A stretch of 64,000 bases of DNA from JAGVXH01 sp041649755 (GTDB lineage Archaea; Nanobdellota; Nanobdellia; Pacearchaeales; GW2011-AR1). Under the pieces are notes generated by a model. That model saw only the letters and a list, made by a program, of their open reading frames with translations. It was not told the DNA's origin and made no database searches. The number at the start of each line of letters is the position of its first letter. Within the stretch, counting starts at the first letter, position 1. Where the stretch lies: contig JBAZMK010000001.1 in the NCBI GenBank assembly GCA_041649755.1, positions 139,765 to 203,764 on the forward strand, in the 5' to 3' direction. Below, in pieces: positions 1 through 7,559 of the stretch. Both the position numbers and the translations under genes were made by a program.

Positions 1-1
1 A

Positions 2-667
2 ACAAGAGCCAATATAGAAAAAAGAGATTATTCTTTAGTTTGGGAAAGGGGGAAAGCTACTTCTGCTATCTCTGCTATCTCTATGGTTCAAAGGCTCAAT
101 GGAAGAAACTATCTTGATGCTCACTCGGACGTAATAAGGTCGGGATTGTATATTCCTTCTCCTGCAAGTTTTATGTCCCATGTTAAGAATGTTAATGATG
201 CATTAAATGAGGTCATCCCATTATATGATGCTTCTGGAAGATTGATTGAAGGAGAAAGATTATATAAATATGCTGAAACAATCAATAAAAATTGTTGGGT
301 TTGGCTAAATGCAGAATTTCGTAAAGGAAACGGCTTCAAAGGGCTTAATTTGACTAAGGTTGCAGGATTAGATGGGGAGGGAAATCTTGTAATGAATATT
401 GCTCCTTTAGAACGTTGCTTGGAAGAAAATGGGTGGGCAGATTTAGAATCACTGAATAACCAAGGCTTTCCTACAAAAAAAGCACGTATTCAATCTTATG
501 AGCCAGGAAGGACCTTTTATTTTTGGACACCCCAAAAAAATTGCGTTGCGGCGGGGTTCTACGCGGGCTCCGGCAGGGCTGATCTCAGTTGCTACAGGGA
601 TCCGTCGTACTCGAATTCCTCGCTCGGGGTATATCCTTGCGCCGAAGGCGCTTCGCAAAAAAGTTAA
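2..667 (+). CDS. Partial DGR-type variable protein (C-lectin-like C terminus suspected)
   Basis: The reading frame is open to the left edge of the window, so the gene is 5'-truncated; the Met at 83 is internal or a late start. The visible part has no recognised catalytic motif. Its last 45 residues carry the pattern F-Y-A-G-S-G-R-A-D-L-S-C-Y-R-D-P-S-Y-S, then SSLGV-Y-PCAEGA, which resembles C-terminal variable segments of diversity-generating retroelement (DGR) targets in DPANN genomes. The codons for this stretch (about 542-640) are clearly GC-richer than the rest of the gene. Variable-looking residues would face a ligand in a C-type lectin fold. No reverse transcriptase or template repeat is in the window; they could lie upstream. 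The family assignment is from memory of the motif, not a search. Confidence 0.6.
   Translation, partial: TRANIEKRDYSLVWERGKATSAISAISMVQRLNGRNYLDAHSDVIRSGLYIPSPASFMSHVKNVNDALNEVIPLYDASGRLIEGERLYKYAETINKNCWVWLNAEFRKGNGFKGLNLTKVAGLDGEGNLVMNIAPLERCLEENGWADLESLNNQGFPTKKARIQSYEPGRTFYFWTPQKNCVAAGFYAGSGRADLSCYRDPSYSNSSLGVYPCAEGASQKS
542..640 (+). repeat. Candidate DGR variable repeat (VR)
   Basis: A GC-rich block inside an AT-rich gene. Every residue that looks variable (Tyr560, Gly566, Ser569, Gly572, Asp581, Ser587, Tyr593, Asp599, Tyr608, Asn614, Tyr632, numbered by first base of the codon) has a codon ending in C or T. All are therefore reachable from an AAC or AAT template codon by changing only the two adenines, which is the signature of adenine-specific DGR mutagenesis. 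Invariant codons between them (gcg, agg, tgc, ccg, tcg, ctc) have few adenines. The template repeat itself is not in the window. Confidence 0.55.
639..651 (+). other. Hairpin directly after the candidate VR
   Basis: GCGCC-GAA-GGCGC forms a 5-bp GC stem with a 3-nt loop right at the end of the candidate variable repeat. DGRs commonly have a short hairpin/cruciform just downstream of the variable repeat that promotes retrohoming, so position and shape fit. It also lies in coding sequence, so it could be incidental. Confidence 0.45.
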
Positions 668-682
668 AGCAAAAAAACCAAT

Positions 683-691
683 CTTTATAAA
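683..691 (+). promoter_or_regulatory. TATA box for the 136-aa membrane protein
   Basis: TTTATAAAT centred about 26 nt before the ATG at 713. This spacing recurs through the window (for example 6722, 23421, 41013 and 54735) and implies leaderless transcripts starting at or just before the start codon. Confidence 0.7.
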
Positions 692-712
692 TCTCTTAAT
701 TTTATTAGAAAG

Positions 713-1123
713 ATGATAGATGGTGATATTCCTTTTTTGATTAGAGTGATTGCTGTGTTAGATTACATTTCGGCAATTGGGAGTGTTTTCGTTAGTGTCC
801 TTTTTTTTATAAGAAGTGACTTGTTGAGATTTCTTCCTTTAAGGGTTTCTCATTTAAGTGTTTTAGGTAGTGATATTTATTTAACTGGAGGGATTGCGTT
901 TGTATTTACTGCAGTATTCGTGTTTTTGCTGGGTTGGGGATTATGGAAAGGAAGAAACTGGGCGAGATACATAGAGATTATTTTGGCAGTAGTTGGATTT
1001 GTCGTTTCGTTGTTTTTCCTTATTTTTAGCAAGGATAAGACTTTCATAATTAATTTGGTAATTCATGGATTAGTTGGAGGGTATCTTATGTTTAATAGAG
1101 ATGTGAGAGATGCCTTTTATTAA
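713..1123 (+). CDS. Four-helix membrane protein, function unknown
   Basis: A 136-aa protein with about four hydrophobic segments (near residues 8-32, 55-78, 84-105 and 112-130). The sequence G-L-W-K-G-R-N-W-A-R between helices 2 and 3 is a pattern seen in many small uncharacterised archaeal and bacterial membrane proteins, where it forms a short basic loop. A TATA box 26 nt upstream supports the ATG at 713. The 3' end overlaps the convergent GLUG protein by 4 bases. No catalytic residues are apparent and no function is proposed. Confidence 0.75.
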   Translation: MIDGDIPFLIRVIAVLDYISAIGSVFVSVLFFIRSDLLRFLPLRVSHLSVLGSDIYLTGGIAFVFTAVFVFLLGWGLWKGRNWARYIEIILAVVGFVVSLFFLIFSKDKTFIINLVIHGLVGGYLMFNRDVRDAFY

Positions 1124-4100
1124 TATTCTTTCCCGTAATCTTCTTCAAGAATAATTAAGTCAAAAATGTCAATTTTTTGGTCTTTATTTAAATCTGCATT
1201 TTCTTTCCAGTTGTCTTTTCCTATTAAAGAGCCGTAAGCTTTTCCTAAAGTCGCTAAATCAAAAAGGTCCGAATTACTATCATTATCTGTATCACCAAAA
1301 ACATCTTTTATCTGAACGGAAACATTAATCTCCATATATCCTGCCGAACTATTCACTTTTAACTTTCCTTCAAAGATTCCCATTTCATTTTCGTCAAAAT
1401 CAAATGTGACTTCCTGACTATTTCCTGCATTTATTTGTTCAAAGAAGTAGGATTTTGAGTAGTTAATGGAAGGGATTTCAAGTTCTACACTTACGTTTTC
1501 AAGAGGTTTTTGCCCCCCAATTTCAGATATTGAAAAACTAAGATTAAACTTCTCTTGTTTAAGGAAAACTTCGTTTATTGCAGAGGGGTAAATTGAGAGA
1601 AGAGCCGGTCTGAAAGGTTCCTCAAGAACAGACATCTTTACTTGAACAGGCATGTCAGAATTTTCTTTAACGAGTATAGCCTTTATTTTGTAAGTTTTAT
1701 TTTTTACTTGAGGGATGTAAATCACTTCGGGCATTGTGTATTTGCCAGAATAGGTTCCTGGAAACCCTATTTCTTCTTGTCCTGTGAGTTGATTGAAACC
1801 TATGCAAGAGTCATTTTCGCAAACCTGAAGGTCTACGTCAGTTCCGAAAGGGTAAAAAAGCTGGAACTCTGCGCCGTACAGGTCTCCTGCGGTATACTCA
1901 AATTCAAATTCCGGGTTTTCTCTGTCTAAAACAATGTCCCCATTTCCATCAAAAGAGCCTCCAAATGTGCTAAATTCAGAAGAGTCCACATCTTTTATGT
2001 CAATAACATTTTGTGCATAGCCTAAATAGTCTCTAATTGTCAGTTGTTTTTCTTTTTCTCTCACTGGGATTTCTAGACTTCTTATTGCCGAACCTCCTTT
2101 GGAAGAGTAAGGCAGATATTCAATAACCCGCGGTACAATCAAGAAATGCTCTTTTTCTATTGCAGTTTGGAAAGGTCCTGAAAAAACCTGTACGACCAAA
2201 ACCTGTGCGTCTATTGTGAAACTTTTTTCTATTGCCTGGAATGTTATGTCTTTTGTGACTTCTTCACCCATAGATAAATCTTCAGAAAAATAATTCCCTC
2301 CTAAAAATGAAAAGATTTTTCTCTTGTTATTCCCCCACCCACTTTCTTCAAGCAGTTGTGTTTGACTAAAAACTCTTGTTTCGGCAGGAGTGTAAAGGTT
2401 TCTTACATTTATAGTAGCCTCTTCCATCACTAAGGAGTTCCCTGTTAAACCTGAAGAGTAGGGATGTGTAATCAGATAATAAATTCCTTTTCCGTCCTCT
2501 ATTTCGTCGGGGTAAATTTCTATGCTGACTTCTGAATCAAAGCTATTATTTTTATTTAGGTAGTAAGGCTCTTGTGACTCTTTTTCTAGAAAGGATATTA
2601 TTTGGTCGTATGTCTGAGGGGTTCTTATGAGGTCAAGAGTCCACTCTGATGCGGCAAAAACATAGCTTTGACCTGCAATCATGCTTGTAGCTACACCAAC
2701 CCCGTCAATAATATAATTAAATGGTATGAGTGTTGCCTGTATTTTGGTAAATGTCCCGACGCCAACAGCTATTCCTGATGCGACTGCTACTGGACCAGAG
2801 GCAGAGGTTGCCAGTCCTGTAATGACGCCAGTGACGACCCCTGCTGCTACGGAGACCGAGAACCCAACTTTTTTTGCTCCTTCTCCATCTAATAAGTCTC
2901 CATGGGCTTTCTTATAATTGTCATATTGCTGAATGAAAGTCCAAGAAAAAGGAGATTCTTCGGAATTAGGGAGCAAATGAATATTTTCTGAAGAATAGAG
3001 TCCTTCAATCTGAGTTATCTGGTCTCCAATAATTTTTCTTGCCTTTGAAAAATCAAACTCTTCTGAATAATTTAATGAAAATGAATTGTATAAATCTTCA
3101 AGAGAGTGCAGGCTTTTTTTGTAAATGGTTGTATTTCTCAGATTCTCTGTTGTTCTTTCTGGGATTTTGCCTTCTTCATCACTGAATGCAAGCCATTCAA
3201 AAACTTCAAAAACTTCTTCTGGTTCATTGCTATCTAGAGCAGACTCTCTTAAAATGAAAGTTAAATTCTCCAACTGGGCTTTATACTTAAACGCCTGACT
3301 TTTAGATTTCACAAATTCTAACAAAAGGTCTAAGTCAATTCCCTCTGAGCCTTCAGAAATTATATTCTCTGCCATCTCTTTTAGCGCCTCTGTTTCGGCA
3401 GAACCTAAATCTTTCCTCGCCCATTCTGTTAGTTCTGCCATCATTGAAGCCTCTTTACTTGCTTTTGACAGAAACTTTTCTTTCAAATCAAACATCGCAG
3501 AGTCCAGATTCTCTTTCTCGCTTAGTATCAGATTTTTAGTTATTTCCTGACCGCCAAAAACTGAAAAAGCAAGGGTTACTGATTCTGCAGTTCCTTTTCT
3601 TGCACGGACGATATACTCTCCAGGTTCTACTTCAAAAGAATAAGAATTGTCAGCCATAATGAAACTATAACTTAAATCAGGAAAATTATTGAATTTGAAT
3701 ATTTCAACCAGAACTCCTCCCAGTTCATTTCCTGCAGAGTCTTTTAGGTCTCCAGAGACTATGGAAACCCCTTCAACGACTTTAAACTCAACATTCCTTA
3801 TATTGTTGTTAATGTTAACTTCTAATACATAGTCTCCTGATGCAAGGACTAAATTTTCTGAGCCAAACCATCTAGAGGTATACGAAAGAACACCAGAAGA
3901 GATTAAACTGCTATTAGAAATTTTATAACTTCCACTACCGAAATTTACTTCTTCGCCTTTTATGGGGTCATAAGCGTAAACGAGAATTTTTATTTTATTC
4001 TCAAAGTTGTTGTAATTCACGGAAGGGAAAAGGAAGAGAGAGTAGTTGGTCTCAAGAGTATAGGGGTTTGGCAGGTTTTTTAAGAAAGGGTAGCCGACTT

Positions 4101-5118
4101 CATTTTGGGATTCCCAGATGTTTTCAAAGTCCCAGTTATCCATTGGAGGATTGTCGGTCTTATAGAAATAAGGAGGGTGCGCCGAATGTGAAACTTGGTT
4201 GCAACCAGAGTTAGAGCCATTTCCTGCACAAAATGAGGGATTTTGGGAGTGGTTGTGATAAAAAGAATCTATAATTTTTCCTGTATTTCTTCCTACTAAA
4301 CCGCCGACATTATTATTGCCTTTTACAGAGCCTGTGGAGTAAGAATTTATAATTTCTGGTGAATACCCTTCAAATCTTCCATTATATCCTACTAAACCGC
4401 CAACGTTTGTTGTGCCGTTGACACTGCTTATTGAGTAGGATTCTCTGACAATTCCTAAAACCGAAGATACCCCTACCAGACCTCCGACATTTTCGTTTCC
4501 TTCTACTCGTCCTATAGAAAATGAATTTCTTACCCCTCCTTCTTGTTTTCTTCCAAGGAGTCCTCCTATGTCCTTATTTCCTTTAACATTACCTGTAAAA
4601 TGAGAGCTTTCAATGCTTCCGACAAGAAGGCTTCCGACCAGACCTCCGACATTTTCGTTTCCACTAACATTTCCACTCGCGTAAGAATTTATAACCCTAC
4701 CACGCTCACTGTATCCCACAAGGCTTCCAACTCGTTCATTTCCAACAACACTTACGTTAATCAGCCCTACATTTTTGATTATAACATCATCACTTATCCT
4801 TCCAAATAGCCCCACATAGGTCTGTGAGGGTCTGTTTATATAGAGGTTTTTAACTACAAAGCTTCTCCCATCAAAACTCCCCCTAAAATAACTTGTTGAG
4901 GGTTCAAACCCATTGTAAATTCCTTCTATTTCATTCCAATTCCAGTTTTCTGTCATTGAGCAATCAATATCGTTTGAAAGGGCATAATGTGCACTCAGGT
5001 TATTAATTATATTTTGAAGCTCATAGCAGTCTGAAATCAAATAAGGGTCGTCAGGTGTTCCTGTTCCAGAACAGAGAGAGGTAATTAGTAAAATGATGAA
5101 AGGAAGAATTTTCTTCAT
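1120..5118 (-). CDS. Secreted GLUG-repeat protein with C-terminal dockerin-like module
   Basis: A 1332-aa surface or secreted protein. It begins with a signal peptide (basic MKK, hydrophobic core, cleavage region near residue 18-20). Residues about 110-310 hold at least six GLUG-type repeats of the form N-V-G-G-L-V-G, each followed by a Ser/Thr-rich strand, typical of bacterial and archaeal adhesins. A Carboxypeptidase-like/Ig-like segment follows (G-D-L-K-D-S-A-G-N-E-L-G-G-V near 440), then an alpha-helical middle with a hydrophobic Gly/Ala/Val stretch near 770-810. The last 60 residues have two calcium-loop repeats (D-T-D-N-D-S-N-S-D-L-F-D and D-L-N-K-D-Q-K-I-D-I-F-D) separated by about 33 residues, the layout of a type I dockerin. 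The divergent neighbour carries a cohesin-like domain, so the two may bind each other on the cell surface. Confidence 0.8.
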   Translation of the reverse strand: MKKILPFIILLITSLCSGTGTPDDPYLISDCYELQNIINNLSAHYALSNDIDCSMTENWNWNEIEGIYNGFEPSTSYFRGSFDGRSFVVKNLYINRPSQTYVGLFGRISDDVIIKNVGLINVSVVGNERVGSLVGYSERGRVINSYASGNVSGNENVGGLVGSLLVGSIESSHFTGNVKGNKDIGGLLGRKQEGGVRNSFSIGRVEGNENVGGLVGVSSVLGIVRESYSISSVNGTTNVGGLVGYNGRFEGYSPEIINSYSTGSVKGNNNVGGLVGRNTGKIIDSFYHNHSQNPSFCAGNGSNSGCNQVSHSAHPPYFYKTDNPPMDNWDFENIWESQNEVGYPFLKNLPNPYTLETNYSLFLFPSVNYNNFENKIKILVYAYDPIKGEEVNFGSGSYKISNSSLISSGVLSYTSRWFGSENLVLASGDYVLEVNINNNIRNVEFKVVEGVSIVSGDLKDSAGNELGGVLVEIFKFNNFPDLSYSFIMADNSYSFEVEPGEYIVRARKGTAESVTLAFSVFGGQEITKNLILSEKENLDSAMFDLKEKFLSKASKEASMMAELTEWARKDLGSAETEALKEMAENIISEGSEGIDLDLLLEFVKSKSQAFKYKAQLENLTFILRESALDSNEPEEVFEVFEWLAFSDEEGKIPERTTENLRNTTIYKKSLHSLEDLYNSFSLNYSEEFDFSKARKIIGDQITQIEGLYSSENIHLLPNSEESPFSWTFIQQYDNYKKAHGDLLDGEGAKKVGFSVSVAAGVVTGVITGLATSASGPVAVASGIAVGVGTFTKIQATLIPFNYIIDGVGVATSMIAGQSYVFAASEWTLDLIRTPQTYDQIISFLEKESQEPYYLNKNNSFDSEVSIEIYPDEIEDGKGIYYLITHPYSSGLTGNSLVMEEATINVRNLYTPAETRVFSQTQLLEESGWGNNKRKIFSFLGGNYFSEDLSMGEEVTKDITFQAIEKSFTIDAQVLVVQVFSGPFQTAIEKEHFLIVPRVIEYLPYSSKGGSAIRSLEIPVREKEKQLTIRDYLGYAQNVIDIKDVDSSEFSTFGGSFDGNGDIVLDRENPEFEFEYTAGDLYGAEFQLFYPFGTDVDLQVCENDSCIGFNQLTGQEEIGFPGTYSGKYTMPEVIYIPQVKNKTYKIKAILVKENSDMPVQVKMSVLEEPFRPALLSIYPSAINEVFLKQEKFNLSFSISEIGGQKPLENVSVELEIPSINYSKSYFFEQINAGNSQEVTFDFDENEMGIFEGKLKVNSSAGYMEINVSVQIKDVFGDTDNDSNSDLFDLATLGKAYGSLIGKDNWKENADLNKDQKIDIFDLIILEEDYGKEY

Positions 5119-5167
5119 TAAAAAAGTGATGAAATGTTCTTTAAAAGTATTTATGTAATTACAATAA

Positions 5168-5177
5168 AACTTAAATA
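5168..5177 (+). promoter_or_regulatory. TATA box for the cohesin-like gene
   Basis: ACTTAAATAG about 26 nt before the ATG at 5199. The 80-bp gap also holds an AT-rich minus-strand element near 5128-5145 for the divergent GLUG gene, so both genes could be co-regulated from this gap. Confidence 0.55.
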
Positions 5178-5198
5178 GATTTTACTGCCGATAATCAG

Positions 5199-5984
5199 AT
5201 GAAGGCTAACCTATTTTTAGGTATACTTGCGGGACTTGTTATTTTGTTTCTTTTAGCCTTGATTGGCTGGCGGTCGGGTTTTGCTGTTAAAGATTTTGAA
5301 CCTTCTGAAGGATTAACAATCAATCAAATTTCAGACCCTAAAAGCCCCTCAATAAAAACAAGCGGTCTGCCAGTAGATTCTTCTAAGAGTTCTTCTAAAA
5401 GCTCAGGTAAGAGTTCTGGAGATTCTGACGATTGTGATGATGATTGCTCTTTGGGTGAGAAAAGATGCGTGGGGGAATATGCACAAAAATGCGGAGATTA
5501 TGATAGCGATGATTGTTTAGAATGGGAAGAGAATAACTTATGTGAATTTGGATGTCAAAATGGGGTTTGTTTAGGCGGGCAGGTAATCCTAAATATTGGG
5601 TTCTATGAGGCACAAAAAGGGGAAACGTTTACTCTACCAGTCAGTATAAACACTTTGGAAGAAGTATATGCAGCCCATTTAGAGATAGAATTTGACCCTT
5701 TAATTCTTCAGGTAAAAGAAATTAAAGAGAAATATCTAAATGAAGAAAACACTTACGTCATTGAAAAAGGTAGTTTGGATAATTCGGAAGGCAGGATTCG
5801 TTATGTTAGCACAATAATAGGGGAACAAAAGGGTGTTTCTGGTTTAGGGGAATTAATTGAAATTGAATTTGTTGCGATAGAGGAAGGGGAGAGTTCACTT
5901 AATTTTATAAAAACAGAGATTTTAAATTCCGAATTAGAATATATGGTGGTTGAAACTTCAGAAGGTAATGTTGTTGTTAATTAG
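5199..5984 (+). CDS. Membrane-anchored cohesin-like protein
   Basis: A 261-aa protein with an N-terminal membrane anchor or signal peptide (residues about 5-30), a Ser/Lys-rich linker (60-78), a cysteine-rich segment (about 80-125, with eight to ten Cys and the ending C-E-F-G-C-Q-N-G-V-C) and a C-terminal domain of about 135 residues. That domain starts V-I-L-N-I-G-F-Y-E-A-Q-K-G-E-T-F-T-L-P-V and has the hallmark A-A-H-L-E-I-E-F-D-P-L-I-L-Q-V of cohesins. Family knowledge: cohesins bind dockerins. The adjacent divergent gene encodes a dockerin-like C terminus, so a two-gene surface attachment module is the natural inference. Followed 13 nt later by tRNA-Asn on the opposite strand. Confidence 0.75.
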   Translation: MKANLFLGILAGLVILFLLALIGWRSGFAVKDFEPSEGLTINQISDPKSPSIKTSGLPVDSSKSSSKSSGKSSGDSDDCDDDCSLGEKRCVGEYAQKCGDYDSDDCLEWEENNLCEFGCQNGVCLGGQVILNIGFYEAQKGETFTLPVSINTLEEVYAAHLEIEFDPLILQVKEIKEKYLNEENTYVIEKGSLDNSEGRIRYVSTIIGEQKGVSGLGELIEIEFVAIEEGESSLNFIKTEILNSELEYMVVETSEGNVVVN

Positions 5985-5997
5985 TCGGTTCGAGTTA

Positions 5998-6070
5998 CGC
6001 TTTCGGGAGGACTCGAACCTCCGACATCACGGTTAACAGCCGTGCGCTCTACCTGCTGAGCTACGAAAGC
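5998..6070 (-). tRNA. tRNA-Asn(GTT)
   Basis: Minus-strand cloverleaf: acceptor GCTTTCG/CGAAAGC, D-stem GCTC/GAGC, anticodon arm CACGG-CTGTTAA-CCGTG with anticodon GTT in a normal 7-nt loop, T-arm GGAGG-TTCGAGT-CCTCC. Discriminator G; CCA is not encoded. No intron. Confidence 0.95.
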
Positions 6071-6103
6071 AATATTTAGATATCCAAGAGATAATATTTA
6101 AAA

Positions 6104-6634
6104 TTAACTATTCGTTTTCCTGATTTTTTCTCTTAGACCAAGGTCTTCTTCAAAGGGGCTTTTTAAGGAGTTTTGTTTTTCAAGGTAGGAAAAAACGTTG
6201 CCGTGCTTTGACCCCTGAATAAGCGACTCAATCGCCTGAATTGTAGTGTCAAGATGGGTGCTATCTACTATAACTCCGACTCGATTACTTTTTATAACAA
6301 TTACCGCACCTGTCAGATTTTCCAGAGTTTTTCGTGCCTTCCCATTTGTCCCAATAATCCGCGCCCTGACGTCTTTAAGGTTTTTCCTTCTTGTGTGTTC
6401 TTTAATGTCTATAAACTCCAAAACGAAGTCTTCGCTTTTTAAAAGAAGGGCGTCATCAATGTGAAATCCAAAATCTACTGCACGGACAATCTCTTCAACC
6501 AAAAATTCATTTAACTCGCTTCCGACTATACTTATCCTATCTTTTCCAAAAGAAATTTTAACTTTTAGTTTGCTCTCAATTATAGGGACAGCTTTCTTTA
6601 TCTTTCGCATACCCTCAATAATGACAATCCGCAT
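6104..6634 (-). CDS. KH-domain RNA-binding protein, Dim2/Pno1-like
   Basis: A 176-aa protein with two KH-type units. The first (about residues 1-60) begins M-R-I-V-I-I-E-G; the second has a classic GxxG loop, G-T-N-G-K-A-R-K-T-L-E, near residue 95-110, followed by A-V-I-V-I-K-S-N-R-V-G-V-I. This architecture matches archaeal Dim2/Pno1/Krr1-like proteins, which bind the 3' region of 16S rRNA during small-subunit assembly. The start at 6634 is chosen over an upstream Leu-rich extension because a TATA box (TTTATAAA, minus strand, about 6652-6660) sits about 23 nt before it. Confidence 0.85.
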   Translation of the reverse strand: MRIVIIEGMRKIKKAVPIIESKLKVKISFGKDRISIVGSELNEFLVEEIVRAVDFGFHIDDALLLKSEDFVLEFIDIKEHTRRKNLKDVRARIIGTNGKARKTLENLTGAVIVIKSNRVGVIVDSTHLDTTIQAIESLIQGSKHGNVFSYLEKQNSLKSPFEEDLGLREKIRKTNS

Positions 6635-6752
6635 ATTATTGTAATAAAAAAGAGGTTTATAAAACGCTCGTTCAGATATAAAAACAATTATGTAACTCCT
6701 GAAAAGATACAACAAAGAAAAGATTTATAAAGGGTCATTAATTGTTTTATTT

Positions 6753-7520
6753 ATGGTAGGTAGAAATTATCAAGATTTAATAAGAGAAGCAAGAATTGCA
6801 AAAGGACATTTAGAGAAAGCTTTAAACGCGTCTGATGGGAGTATGAATGCTCGTGACAGAGAATACCTTGCAAGAAAAGTAAATGAATTAGAATACGATG
6901 CTTCACACAGACACGAATCAGACCTAAAAGGGATTCCTTTAAATTCATTTGATAGATACTCTGCTAAAAAAGCTATAAGACACGCAAGACTTTACAGAGA
7001 TAATGGCAAAGACCTTTACGATGTTAACGGCCAAGTTTTAACCCAAGAAGAAGTAAAACAAACTGCAGCGGATTTAGTGAATTATTCTAATTACTTTGAT
7101 TCTGACTCTGGGAGGTTTTTAAACGCTATGGTAAATACCCCTGAAAGCGACTTTTATTCAGCAAGACAAATTGCTTATCTTGAAAGAATACAAAAAAAAG
7201 TGGAAGAAGAAATTAAACCTCATTTAGAAGGAGACTCGTTCAGTTTAAGGATTTATCCTTTCGGGAAAAGAAGAGAATACGCACAAAAAGTAATTAATTT
7301 TGCAGTCGGAAAGGGATTAAGAGATAAGACTCCTCCAGAGGGTTTCCTTGAAACAATAAAAGGAAAGTGGTATTCTCCTAAAACAGGAATGGATTCTTTA
7401 AGAGATGCTCTTGCACAAAAGATTGAAAGAGACGGATTAAAAGTTCCTGCACATGTTTACGATTTTGCAATACAAGATTTATTCAGATTTTACCGAAAAC
7501 AAAAAGGCGAAAAAGAGTAA
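6753..7520 (+). CDS. Conserved-looking hypothetical protein, helical
   Basis: A 255-aa soluble, charged, mostly helical protein with no signal peptide or membrane segment. I do not recognise the family. A TATA box (AGATTTATAAAG, 6720-6731) lies about 26 nt before the ATG. It is followed after 39 nt by the TIM-barrel gene on the same strand, which has its own TATA-like stretch, so a shared transcript is possible but not required. Coding quality is good (no frame interruptions, AT-rich third positions like its neighbours). Confidence 0.65.
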   Translation: MVGRNYQDLIREARIAKGHLEKALNASDGSMNARDREYLARKVNELEYDASHRHESDLKGIPLNSFDRYSAKKAIRHARLYRDNGKDLYDVNGQVLTQEEVKQTAADLVNYSNYFDSDSGRFLNAMVNTPESDFYSARQIAYLERIQKKVEEEIKPHLEGDSFSLRIYPFGKRREYAQKVINFAVGKGLRDKTPPEGFLETIKGKWYSPKTGMDSLRDALAQKIERDGLKVPAHVYDFAIQDLFRFYRKQKGEKE

Positions 7521-7559
7521 TTTTAAATAACCTTTTGCATTTATTATTGGGGTAATAAA

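Noticed and set aside
2726..2917. 63-codon plus-strand frame inside the GLUG gene
   Set aside because: Pro/Thr/Ala-rich shadow of the opposite strand; no promoter or ribosome-binding site.
5985..5998. tcggttcgag next to tRNA-Asn as an attachment-site remnant
   Set aside because: It resembles a T-arm core, but it is only about 10 nt and no integrase or second copy was found.
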